Shown here in pieces: positions 1 to 5,189 of a stretch of DNA of 5,189 bases. The notes beneath the pieces are model-generated. The model worked only from the letters and a program-made list of their open reading frames with translations. It was not told where the DNA came from and ran no database searches. A program made the translations under genes and the position numbers. Positions within the stretch are counted from its first letter, which is position 1. Each line of letters starts with the position of its first letter. The stretch is taken from assembly GCA_021818125.1 (NCBI GenBank), contig JAKAFG010000149.1, positions 1-5,189 of the forward strand, in the 5' to 3' direction. Origin of the DNA: Pseudomonadota bacterium (GTDB taxonomy: Bacteria; Pseudomonadota; Gammaproteobacteria; Acidithiobacillales; Acidithiobacillaceae).

Positions 1-1
1 T

Positions 2-94
2 CACCTGCAGGATCTGCAGGCGATGGATACCAGCAAGTTGCTGACCACTCGTTACGAACGCCTGATGCACTATGGAGTCGTCGGCGCCGCCTGA
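2..94 (+). CDS. accA: Acetyl-CoA carboxylase carboxyltransferase subunit alpha, C-terminal end (partial)
   Basis: Only the last 30 codons are present; the gene enters from the left edge and ends at TGA 92-94. The reading frame gives a tail with LLTTRYERLMHYG, which matches the usual C-terminus of AccA (a helix followed by RY-x-RLM-x-YG). AccA is the alpha half of the carboxyltransferase that moves the carboxyl group from carboxybiotin to acetyl-CoA, giving malonyl-CoA for fatty-acid synthesis in the cytoplasm. The following gene tilS starts inside this end (23-bp overlap). Adjacent or near-adjacent accA and tilS is a familiar arrangement in proteobacteria, which supports the call. Because the fragment is short, identification rests on the tail motif plus that neighbour. 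Confidence 0.8.
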   Translation, partial: HLQDLQAMDTSKLLTTRYERLMHYGVVGAA

Positions 95-1466
95 GCTGGA
101 GCGACGTCTCCAGACGCGTCTGCAGGGGGATTTGCGCCCCCCGGTAGGACGTATACTCTATGTGGCCTATAGTGGCGGTGGTGATTCTACGGCCCTGCTC
201 GTGGCACTGCTTTCCTTAGGGTACACCGTCCATGCCTTGCATGTGGATCACGGCTGGCACCCGGACAGTGCTCAATGGGCCCGGTTCTGCCAGCAGCAGG
301 CTGTGGCGCTGGGGGCTTCTTTCACCCTGCTGCGCCTGCCCGCAGACACACCGGGAGAAGGCCCGGAGGATCAAGCCCGGCGTGCCCGCTATGCCCTCAT
401 GGCGGCGCAGTTGGAGCAGGGCGACTGGCTGTTCACGGCGCAGCACTTGGAAGACCAGGCGGAGACTCTGCTTTTGCAACTGTTGCGCGGTGCTGGTGTA
501 GCGGGGCTGGCGGCCATGCCCGGGCAGCGCCCTCTGGGAGCCGGGCTGCTGGTCCGACCCTTGCTGGATGTACCCCAACTGGTGCTGCGGGATTATCTGG
601 AACAGCGGCACTTACCCTTTCTGAATGACCCGGCCAATGCCGATGTGCGCTATGACCGGGTACGGGTGCGCAATATCCTGCTCCCGCAACTGCGCGATCT
701 GGGCTGGCCTCATGCGGCGGCCAATATCGCCCGCGCGGCGGATAATCTCGCCGATATGCGGGAAATCGCGGCGGACTGGTTTAGTTTGCGTTGGCAGCGG
801 TATCGGGCAGATTACCCGGAACTCTCTGCAGAGTGGCTCTCCCTGGCGTATTTGCAATCCCTCTCTGCTGCTGCACAGCGGGTTTTCCTGCGCGGATGGC
901 TGCGGAAGCGGCAGATTCCGGTGCCGAGCCGGGAGCGTCTGGAGGCTCTGCGGGACACGGTAGTGCAGGGACGCGGGGGCGCGAGGATTCAGTGGGAAGG
1001 GGGAGAAGCCTGGCTGCAGGGCGGACTGCTGCGCGCCTGGCTGCAACCGCGCGCTACGGCGGAAAAGGAATGGGAAGAAGGCCCTTGGTGTGCCGCTCCC
1101 GGAAAACCGCTGCCGATCCCTGGCTGGCAGTGTGCTCTCCGGGATACCCCACCGGACGGTTTTCATCACGCGCTGGCTGAGCGTTTTGCGGAGACGAGCT
1201 TGTACTGGCGCCGTCGCCGCCAGGGGGAACGCACCCTAACCGGGCAGGGCCAACATCGTCCGCTGAAGAAATTGCTGCTGGAGGCGGGGGTCCCACCGGA
1301 TCAGCGTGCGGATGTGCCTTTACTCTGGGACGAAGCGGGGCATTTGCTGCTCATTCTGGGTTACTACACCGCACCCTGGGCGAGTGCCCCCCATGGGGGC
1401 ACGGCCCTCTGCCTTTGGAATGCCGGTACTCAGTCTACCGCCGGCAGGGGCGTCGGCTCGACATAG
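72..1466 (+). CDS. tilS: tRNA(Ile)-lysidine synthase TilS
   Basis: A 464-residue cytoplasmic ATP-dependent ligase that joins lysine to C34 of the CAU-anticodon tRNA-Ile, so that it reads AUA and is charged with isoleucine. The N-terminal N-type PP-loop motif SGGGDS is at residues 34-39. It is followed by HVDHG at 57-61 and TAQHLEDQAET at 122-132, both family signatures. A middle segment with DPANAD and RYDRVRVRN follows. The C-terminal TilS domain includes the basic run R380-R383 and HRPLKKLLLEAGVP at 395-408. Length is normal for the proteobacterial full-length form. ATG 72 is the first possible start after an in-frame TGA at 63-65. It has no clear Shine-Dalgarno sequence and lies within the end of accA, so translation is probably coupled. 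Its last 12 or so codons overlap the 3' end of convergent pyrC; the tail after about residue 447 is low in recognisable features. Confidence 0.95.
   Translation: MESSAPPELERRLQTRLQGDLRPPVGRILYVAYSGGGDSTALLVALLSLGYTVHALHVDHGWHPDSAQWARFCQQQAVALGASFTLLRLPADTPGEGPEDQARRARYALMAAQLEQGDWLFTAQHLEDQAETLLLQLLRGAGVAGLAAMPGQRPLGAGLLVRPLLDVPQLVLRDYLEQRHLPFLNDPANADVRYDRVRVRNILLPQLRDLGWPHAAANIARAADNLADMREIAADWFSLRWQRYRADYPELSAEWLSLAYLQSLSAAAQRVFLRGWLRKRQIPVPSRERLEALRDTVVQGRGGARIQWEGGEAWLQGGLLRAWLQPRATAEKEWEEGPWCAAPGKPLPIPGWQCALRDTPPDGFHHALAERFAETSLYWRRRRQGERTLTGQGQHRPLKKLLLEAGVPPDQRADVPLLWDEAGHLLLILGYYTAPWASAPHGGTALCLWNAGTQSTAGRGVGST
1384..1402 (-). terminator. GC-rich hairpin past the pyrC stop, possible terminator
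   Basis: A perfect 8-bp inverted repeat (GTGCCCCC and GGGGGCAC around a CAT loop) lies inside the 3' end of tilS and 28 bp beyond the pyrC stop codon. Its position would suit transcription termination for the dksA-pyrC operon. There is no run of U after the stem on either strand, so a classical intrinsic terminator is not shown. It may only slow polymerase or protect the 3' end of the message, or be a by-product of tilS coding for A-P-H-G-G-T. Confidence 0.3.
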
Positions 1467-2761
1467 TGCAGCGGCTGCCCGTGCGCGTTGGGGAGAATCT
1501 CGCCTTTGTCGAAAACCACCCGGCCGCCGACAATGGTAGTAATAGGCCAACCCGTCAGGACCCAGCCATTGAAGGGACTCCAGCCCACCTTGGTGAACAT
1601 CTCCTCATTGCGGACGGGCTTTTCATGGGTCACATCGACCAGGGTCAGATCCGCATCCCAGCCTATGGCAATGCGCCCTTTGTTCACCACGCCATAGAGG
1701 CGCGCCGGGTTGTAGCACATCCAGCGCTGCAACTCGGCCAGACTGCAATGGCCGTCGCGCATGGCGGTGAGCATCAGGGGCAGGCTGGTTTCCACGCCGG
1801 GCATGCCGGAGGGTGCGCGGGGATACCCCAAGGCCTTGTCTGCCAGCAGGTGCGGGGCGTGATCCGTAGCAATGCAATCGATTACGCCGCTGCGCAAACC
1901 CTCCCAGAGGGTCTGACGATCGTGCTCGCTGCGGATAGGGGGGTTCATCTGCGCCAGGGTACCCATTCTGGCATAGGCATCGGTCGTCAGAAAGAGATGG
2001 TTGGGAATCGCCTCACAACTGATATAAGGCGTCTTTTCCTGCCGTAAGAACTCGGTCTCCATGGCCGTGGAGAGATGCAGGACGTGCAGACGGCGCTGAT
2101 ATTTTTTCGCCAGCCGAACGGCTCGTTTGGTAGCAATAAGCGCCGATTCTTCATCGCGGATACGGGAATGATCGGCGGGATCACCGCTGTCGGTAAACCG
2201 GGCGCGCCGCTCACGAATGCGTGCCTCATCTTCCGCATGGACCGCTATCAGTTTGCGGCCATGGGCGAAAATACGATCCAGGTCTTCTTCCTTGTCCACC
2301 AGTAAATTGCCGGTACTGGCACCCATAAAAATCTTGATGCCGCAGGCGGCATCGGCTGCCAGCAGATTGTCGAGATTGTCGGGGGTGGCCCCGATAAAAA
2401 ATCCGTAGTTAACCACGGATTTTTCGGCACCGCGCGCCAGTTTGTCCGCCAGAGCAGCGGGGCTGGTAGTGGACGGATTGGTGTTGGGCATTTCCAGAAA
2501 ACTGGTGACGCCACCTTTGGCCGCGGCCCGCGAGCCGCTGGAAATATCTTCCTTCTGCTCATTGCCGGGTTCGCGGAAATGCACCTGCGGGTCCATAACG
2601 CCGGGCATCAGCATATGACCTTCGGCGTCAATCACCGTATCGGCGGCACGGTCTATATCCCGATCGATGGCAACAATGCGACCATCTTCGGCGAAAAGAT
2701 CCCCGTGATACAGTTCACCGGAGGGTAGCGCGATGCGCGCGTTACGGATCAGCAGACGCAT
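1430..2761 (-). CDS. pyrC: Dihydroorotase (class I type, QxH subgroup)
   Basis: A 443-residue amidohydrolase that would interconvert carbamoyl-aspartate and dihydroorotate, the third step of pyrimidine synthesis, in the cytoplasm. Visible signatures are the beta-sandwich start and MPGVMDPQVHFREPG at 52-66. Next come MPNTNP at 91-96, KIFMGAST with candidate metal-bridging K143, and HAEDE at 175-179. HVLHLST follows at 226-232, NPPIR at 273-277, and ATDHAPH at 298-304 with the catalytic Asp at 300. The first metal-binding motif reads Q59-V-H61 where most cyclic amidohydrolases have HxH. I recall a DQVHFREPG subgroup in some Gammaproteobacteria and Bacteroidetes, so this is probably a lineage trait. 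A start at 2893 is open in frame but would overlap the end of dksA; ATG 2761 with AGGA 8 nt upstream fits the family N-terminus. It sits 4 bp after dksA in an apparent operon. The 3' end overlaps tilS by 37 bp. An allantoinase or hydantoinase role is less likely. Confidence 0.88.
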   Translation of the reverse strand: MRLLIRNARIALPSGELYHGDLFAEDGRIVAIDRDIDRAADTVIDAEGHMLMPGVMDPQVHFREPGNEQKEDISSGSRAAAKGGVTSFLEMPNTNPSTTSPAALADKLARGAEKSVVNYGFFIGATPDNLDNLLAADAACGIKIFMGASTGNLLVDKEEDLDRIFAHGRKLIAVHAEDEARIRERRARFTDSGDPADHSRIRDEESALIATKRAVRLAKKYQRRLHVLHLSTAMETEFLRQEKTPYISCEAIPNHLFLTTDAYARMGTLAQMNPPIRSEHDRQTLWEGLRSGVIDCIATDHAPHLLADKALGYPRAPSGMPGVETSLPLMLTAMRDGHCSLAELQRWMCYNPARLYGVVNKGRIAIGWDADLTLVDVTHEKPVRNEEMFTKVGWSPFNGWVLTGWPITTIVGGRVVFDKGEILPNAHGQPLHYVEPTPLPAVD

Positions 2762-2765
2762 GTCA

Positions 2766-3230
2766 TCAGTCCTGCGCCATCTGTTTCTCGCGTTTTTCTT
2801 CCAGCGTTTTGCAATCAATGCAGAGAGTGGCGGTAGGGCGGGCTTCGAGGCGGCGCAGTCCGATCTCCACGCCACAACTTTCGCAGTAGCCATATTCGCC
2901 GGTCTTGATGCGGTCGAGGGCCTGGGTGATTTTACGGATCAGCTTGCGTTCCCGATCGCGGGCGCGCAGTTCCAGGCCCATGTCCGTCTCCAGACTGGCC
3001 CGATCATTGGGGTCGGAATAGTTGACGTTTTCCATCTGCATATGTTGTACGGTACGGTCGACTTCTGCCATCAGTTCGCCGCGCCAATCTTCCAGAATTT
3101 TCTGGAAATGGGCGATCTGCGCGGGGCTCATATACTCTTCGCCGGGGGCGGCCTCGTAGGGGGTGAAGGCGGTGAACTGCTGGGCTGCGCCGGGCACTGT
3201 TTTCGCGGGCTGGAACGTGTTTTGGTCCAT
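2766..3230 (-). CDS. dksA: RNA polymerase-binding transcription factor DksA
   Basis: A 154-residue protein closely matching the usual gammaproteobacterial DksA (about 151 residues). DksA enters the RNA polymerase secondary channel and, with ppGpp, lowers rRNA promoter activity and raises that of amino-acid synthesis genes. The N-terminal part has PGEEYMSPAQIAHF (29-42). A coiled coil follows, and its tip DPNDRAS at 73-79 keeps the two acidic residues (D73, D76) and the alanine (A78) needed for function in E. coli. RARDRERKLIRKI (89-101) lies in the second coiled-coil helix. The zinc finger cysteines are C116, C119, C137 and C140, so this is the zinc-binding form rather than a cysteine-poor paralogue. 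The start at 3230 has AGGAAG at 3236-3241, 5 nt upstream. It is first in an apparent operon with pyrC; the next gene upstream, cbbY, is divergent. Confidence 0.96.
   Translation of the reverse strand: MDQNTFQPAKTVPGAAQQFTAFTPYEAAPGEEYMSPAQIAHFQKILEDWRGELMAEVDRTVQHMQMENVNYSDPNDRASLETDMGLELRARDRERKLIRKITQALDRIKTGEYGYCESCGVEIGLRRLEARPTATLCIDCKTLEEKREKQMAQD
2770..2773 (-). promoter_or_regulatory. Ribosome binding site that sets the pyrC start
   Basis: AGGA on the minus strand, 8 nt before ATG 2761, lies within the last codons of dksA. It supports the shorter 443-residue pyrC product over the 487-residue open frame that begins inside dksA, and implies coupled translation of dksA and pyrC. Confidence 0.65.
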
Positions 3231-3263
3231 GGGGGCTTCCTGTCTTTGTGGTAAATCTGCTTA

Positions 3264-3292
3264 CGTTTAACAGAGAATAACCGTTTTGGCAA
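3264..3292 (-). promoter_or_regulatory. Possible sigma-70-type promoter for dksA-pyrC
   Basis: On the minus strand TTGCCA (3292-3287) is followed after 17 bp by TAAACG (3269-3264), about 35 bp before the dksA start. The -35 box is good; the -10 box matches the consensus at only three positions. An alternative -10, TATTCT, lies in the spacer at about 3274-3279. This is a by-eye call with no supporting data. Confidence 0.3.
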
Positions 3293-3331
3293 TCCGAGGC
3301 ATGCTGGTTACAATGGCCCGACCAGGCTGTT

Positions 3332-3361
3332 TTGGATGTCGTGGGTTTACCAGATGATTAT
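3332..3361 (+). promoter_or_regulatory. Possible cbbY promoter
   Basis: TTGGAT (3332-3337) and GATTAT (3356-3361) are 18 bp apart and would start transcription near 3368, about 30 nt before the cbbY ATG. Each box is an imperfect match. Support comes from the second copy of the same motif near 5088. There a TTG-containing hexamer (TTGTTG, 5080-5085) also stands 18 bp before GATTAT. Confidence 0.35.
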
Positions 3362-3363
3362 GG
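3339..3363 (+). repeat. Intergenic direct repeat, copy A (upstream of cbbY)
   Basis: The blocks TCGTGG, TTACCA and ATGATTATGG occur in this order here and again at 5088-5111, same strand. There are 22 identical positions in about 25 aligned columns: one gap and two mismatches. Similarity continues weakly to a CTTTT at 3366-3370. It covers the spacer and -10 of the proposed cbbY promoter. A second TTTACCA follows at 3369-3375, 23 bp after the one at 3346-3352. It could be an operator; TTA-N8-TTA within it would fit the loose CbbR pattern TNA-N7/8-TNA, but that pattern is common by chance. Confidence 0.7.
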
Positions 3364-3397
3364 CACTTTTTACCATAAATTCAGGAGATAATGATTC

Positions 3398-4162
3398 ATG
3401 CCTTTGCGTGCGCTGATCTTTGATGTGGACGGGACCCTTGCCGATACCGAACGGGATGCCCACCGGGTTGCTTTCAATCAGGCTTTTGCCGAAGCCGGCC
3501 TTCCTTTTCGTTGGGATGTGCCGACCTATGGCCACTATCTGAAGGTTACCGGCGGCAAAGAACGCCTCAGGACTTTCCTGAATGAACATCCGCAATTGCC
3601 ACAACTGAGCGATGCTGACATTGCCTCTATCCACCGTCAAAAGACCGGGTATTACGTGGAGATGATGAATGCCGGGCTATTGCCGCTACGCCCCGGTGTG
3701 GAGCGTTTGCTGAATGCGGCACGGGATCATGGCCTGCTTCTGGCCATTGCCACGACCACCACGCCAGCCAATGTCGAGTCCCTGTTGAAGAGCACTCTGG
3801 GTGCGGAGGCGCCGCAGCGCTTTCATACGATTGGCGCCGGGGATATTGTCCCCCACAAAAAGCCCGCAGCGGACATTTATACCTATGTGCTGGGTCAATT
3901 AGGGTTGCCTGCCGCAGACTGCCTCGCGATTGAAGACTCGGCGAACGGGCTGCAATCAGCCCGTGGAGCGGGGCTCGCCACCATTATTACCCAGACGGAA
4001 TATACCGAAGGACAGGACTTTAGCGCAGCGCTGCGGGTTCTCGATCATTTGGGAGAAACGGTATCCCCTGCGCACGTTTTGCAGGGCCAGGCCGCTGGGG
4101 AACAGGTGGTCGTGGATATTCCCATCCTGCAGGGGTGGTGGGCGGATATCCGCGAAGTTTGA
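3398..4162 (+). CDS. cbbY: CbbY-type HAD phosphatase (xylulose-1,5-bisphosphate phosphatase)
   Basis: A 254-residue HAD-superfamily hydrolase. Motif I is DVDGT at 9-13 with nucleophile D9 and acid/base D11; motif II is in ATTTTPANV (118-126). KKP at 154-156 gives the motif III lysine, and ED at 179-180 in AIEDSANGL is motif IV. The cap contains GGKER at 52-56 and IHRQKT at 78-83. The pattern GGKER, ATTT-x-x-NVE, GAGD-I-V-x-x-KKP matches CbbY of RuBisCO operons more closely than general phosphoglycolate phosphatases or beta-phosphoglucomutase. CbbY removes phosphate from xylulose-1,5-bisphosphate, a RuBisCO misfire product and inhibitor. ATG 3398 has AGGAG at 3383-3387, a longish 10-nt spacing; ATG 3391 is out of frame and soon stops. 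The last 25 or so residues (VVVDIPILQGWWADIREV) extend past the core fold. It converges on the next gene across 51 bp with no convincing terminator. No RuBisCO genes are in view. Confidence 0.85.
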   Translation: MPLRALIFDVDGTLADTERDAHRVAFNQAFAEAGLPFRWDVPTYGHYLKVTGGKERLRTFLNEHPQLPQLSDADIASIHRQKTGYYVEMMNAGLLPLRPGVERLLNAARDHGLLLAIATTTTPANVESLLKSTLGAEAPQRFHTIGAGDIVPHKKPAADIYTYVLGQLGLPAADCLAIEDSANGLQSARGAGLATIITQTEYTEGQDFSAALRVLDHLGETVSPAHVLQGQAAGEQVVVDIPILQGWWADIREV

Positions 4163-4213
4163 GTGTTTGGGAACGTTGCAGTGGGCGTTATGCGGTCAGC
4201 ATCCCCAATCCGG

Positions 4214-4972
4214 TCAAACCCAGAGCTTGGCAGCCATCAGCAGTATGATGATCGCCATGATTACTTTGACCCACAGTTCTCCGCGGCGGCTCACCGTAAG
4301 TCTGGTAGCCAACCGTGCGCCTATCATGCCGCCTATGCCGACGATAACGCCGATGCCCCAGTGAACTTGACCCATCCATGCGAAGATAAGGAGGGTAGGC
4401 AGTATATATATTGAGATAATGAGGGTTTTGTAAGCATTTACTTGCGCTAGATTTTTGGTGAGCAAATGGCGCAGGGCAAAGATGAAGAGGAAGCCGACAC
4501 CTAGCTGCATAAAGCCGCCGTAAAAGCCCAGCGCCAGCATGGAGGGATACAGCCATGGTGACGCCCTGCCATCGGGACGTGTAGGTTCTCCAGCGACAAT
4601 CTTTGGAAAGAACATCGTGGCCGTGCTGAGCGCCAATACAATCACTAAAATGCGCTGAAACCAGAGACTACCAATATGGACACCCGTAATAGCCCCGAGT
4701 ATGGCTCCCGGCAGCGTCCACAGGGCCAGCATCATCCCTTTTTTTAAATCCACCAAGTTGTGGCGGTAAAAGGTGCGAGCGGCGGTGAGATTTTCCAAAA
4801 GGATGCTGATGCGGTTGGTGCCGTTTGCGGTGATGGGATCGAGGCCAAGGAAGATGAGTACCGGCAAGGTCAGCATGGATCCAGCGCCAGCCAGGACATT
4901 GATGAACCCGGCACCCATCCCGGCGGCGAATAATGCCGGGAGGAGCCACCATTCTGTGCTTACCGATTGCAT
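4214..4972 (-). CDS. TauE/SafE family (TSUP) membrane anion exporter
   Basis: A 252-residue hydrophobic inner-membrane protein with roughly eight predicted membrane segments: about 8-28, 33-44, 80-98, 104-123, 142-165, 184-200, 205-222 and 234-251. The family signature GFINVLAGAGSMLTLP (22-37) is followed by LIFLGLDPITANGTNRI (39-55) and LLENLTA. The second half repeats the theme with GFYGGFMQLGVGF (149-161). Members export sulfite, sulfoacetate or related organosulfur anions; the substrate here cannot be read from sequence. In a sulfur oxidiser, sulfite is a reasonable guess. ATG 4972 is the only usable start: an in-frame TGA lies 13-15 nt upstream and the first membrane segment begins at residue 8. 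There is no recognisable Shine-Dalgarno sequence before it. The gene stands alone on its strand, convergent with cbbY. Confidence 0.88.
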   Translation of the reverse strand: MQSVSTEWWLLPALFAAGMGAGFINVLAGAGSMLTLPVLIFLGLDPITANGTNRISILLENLTAARTFYRHNLVDLKKGMMLALWTLPGAILGAITGVHIGSLWFQRILVIVLALSTATMFFPKIVAGEPTRPDGRASPWLYPSMLALGFYGGFMQLGVGFLFIFALRHLLTKNLAQVNAYKTLIISIYILPTLLIFAWMGQVHWGIGVIVGIGGMIGARLATRLTVSRRGELWVKVIMAIIILLMAAKLWV

Positions 4973-4988
4973 CGTAGGCAGGTGTCAG

Positions 4989-5008
4989 CCCGCTTGGTGC
5001 CAAGCGGG
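4989..5008. repeat. Perfect inverted repeat upstream of the TauE/SafE gene
   Basis: Arms CCCGCTTGG and CCAAGCGGG (9 bp each) are separated by TG. The repeat ends 16 bp before the start of the TauE/SafE gene, so it would lie in that gene's 5' leader or promoter. There is no U-run on either side, which argues against a terminator. A repressor operator or a leader hairpin are the main options. A wider inverted pair, TGTCAGC (4983-4989) and GCTGACA (5032-5038), brackets it. Confidence 0.6.
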
Positions 5009-5079
5009 ATCTCGAAATTCCGCGCACTGGCGCTGACATGCAAGGGGTCAGTGCATTCAGGGCGGACATGATAGGTTTG

Positions 5080-5109
5080 TTGTTGCATCGTGGATTACCA
5101 CATGATTAT
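5080..5109 (+). promoter_or_regulatory. Possible promoter of a plus-strand gene beyond the right edge
   Basis: TTGTTG (5080-5085) and GATTAT (5104-5109) are 18 bp apart, the same geometry as the proposed cbbY promoter, and the second repeat copy covers the same part. Transcription would begin near 5116 and run out of the window. Confidence 0.3.
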
Positions 5110-5111
5110 GG
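5088..5111 (+). repeat. Intergenic direct repeat, copy B
   Basis: This is the second occurrence of the TCGTGG / TTACCA / ATGATTATGG motif described at 3339-3363. It has one base fewer between the first two blocks (A in place of GT) and C in place of G before ATGATTATGG. A CTTTT follows at 5114-5118, as in copy A. It lies outside any recognised gene, between the TauE/SafE gene start and the right edge. Confidence 0.7.
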
Positions 5112-5179
5112 ACCTTTTGCTTCATCGTGCCGCTGATTCGTTGTCGATTGCAAGCTCCCCGAGATCCTTCCATACTTCT

Positions 5180-5184
5180 AAGGA
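5180..5184 (+). promoter_or_regulatory. Possible ribosome binding site at the window edge
   Basis: AAGGA five bases before the end of the window would be well placed for a start codon at or just after 5190. An ATG at 5184-5186 is too close to use it. Only the continuation of the sequence can decide. Confidence 0.3.
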
Positions 5185-5189
5185 TGAAC

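Noticed and set aside
4..20. Imperfect palindrome with two CTGCAG sites at the left edge
   Set aside because: It lies within accA codons for LQDLQ and is explained by coding.
612..1169. 185-codon minus-strand open frame within tilS
   Set aside because: It is antisense to conserved TilS coding and has no protein-like signature.
1415..2047. 210-codon plus-strand open frame opposite pyrC
   Set aside because: It is an antisense shadow of a well-supported dihydroorotase in GC-rich sequence.
2762..2893. 44-codon N-terminal extension of pyrC starting at ATG 2893
   Set aside because: It runs antiparallel to nothing but wholly overlaps the dksA 3' coding end in another frame, its residues look like shadow coding of the zinc finger, and ATG 2761 has a good ribosome site and fits the family N-terminus.
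2733..3254. 173-codon plus-strand open frame opposite dksA
   Set aside because: It is the antisense shadow of dksA, whose protein is unmistakable; no recognisable domain or ribosome site in the plus-strand frame.
3250..3375. GGTAAA / TTTACC / TTTACC set across the dksA-cbbY intergenic region
   Set aside because: Six-to-seven-base matches in an AT-richer intergenic region can arise by chance; kept only as context for the longer repeat.
3391..3423. ATG at 3391, closer to the AGGAG, as the start of a gene
   Set aside because: It is out of frame with cbbY and stops after ten codons; the HAD motif requires the 3398 frame.
4163..4213. Terminator between convergent cbbY and the TauE/SafE gene
   Set aside because: Only weak pairings are visible (ATGC with GCAT around GGTCA, and TTGGG with CCCAA over a long loop), with no U-run; not enough to annotate.

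Overview
The window looks like core chromosome of a moderately GC-rich, autotrophic gammaproteobacterium-like organism. DksA is very close to the gammaproteobacterial form. A CbbY-type phosphatase points to the Calvin cycle, and a TauE/SafE-type anion exporter would suit a sulfur oxidiser. An Acidithiobacillus-like chemolithoautotroph is my best guess. That is inference from gene content and protein character, since no database search was possible.

Layout. The plus strand opens with the last 30 codons of accA (2-94). The start of tilS (72-1466) overlaps it. tilS runs into the 3' end of a convergent minus-strand pair, dksA (3230-2766) then pyrC (2761-1430), and the tilS and pyrC coding ends overlap by 37 bp. 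A 167-bp divergent intergenic region (3231-3397) separates dksA from plus-strand cbbY (3398-4162). cbbY converges, across a 51-bp gap, on a minus-strand TauE/SafE membrane protein (4972-4214). The last 217 bp (4973-5189) hold no complete gene. They contain a strong inverted repeat, a second copy of the cbbY promoter-region motif, and what may be the ribosome binding site of a plus-strand gene starting just past the window edge.

How the genes relate. accA and tilS (fatty-acid synthesis and tRNA-Ile lysidine formation) are housekeeping genes that look translationally coupled. dksA and pyrC form a tight two-gene operon (4-bp gap) linking the stringent-response RNA polymerase cofactor to pyrimidine synthesis. 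cbbY encodes a repair phosphatase for RuBisCO inhibitors and lies here away from any visible RuBisCO genes.

The most notable non-coding signal is a ~25-bp sequence present twice on the plus strand, at 3339-3363 and 5088-5111, with 22 identical positions. Each copy lies inside a plausible sigma-70 promoter. This suggests that cbbY and the gene beyond the right edge share a regulator. I found no phage, transposon, CRISPR, tRNA or rRNA sequence and no convincing novel gene system. The findings below are mostly regulatory or architectural.
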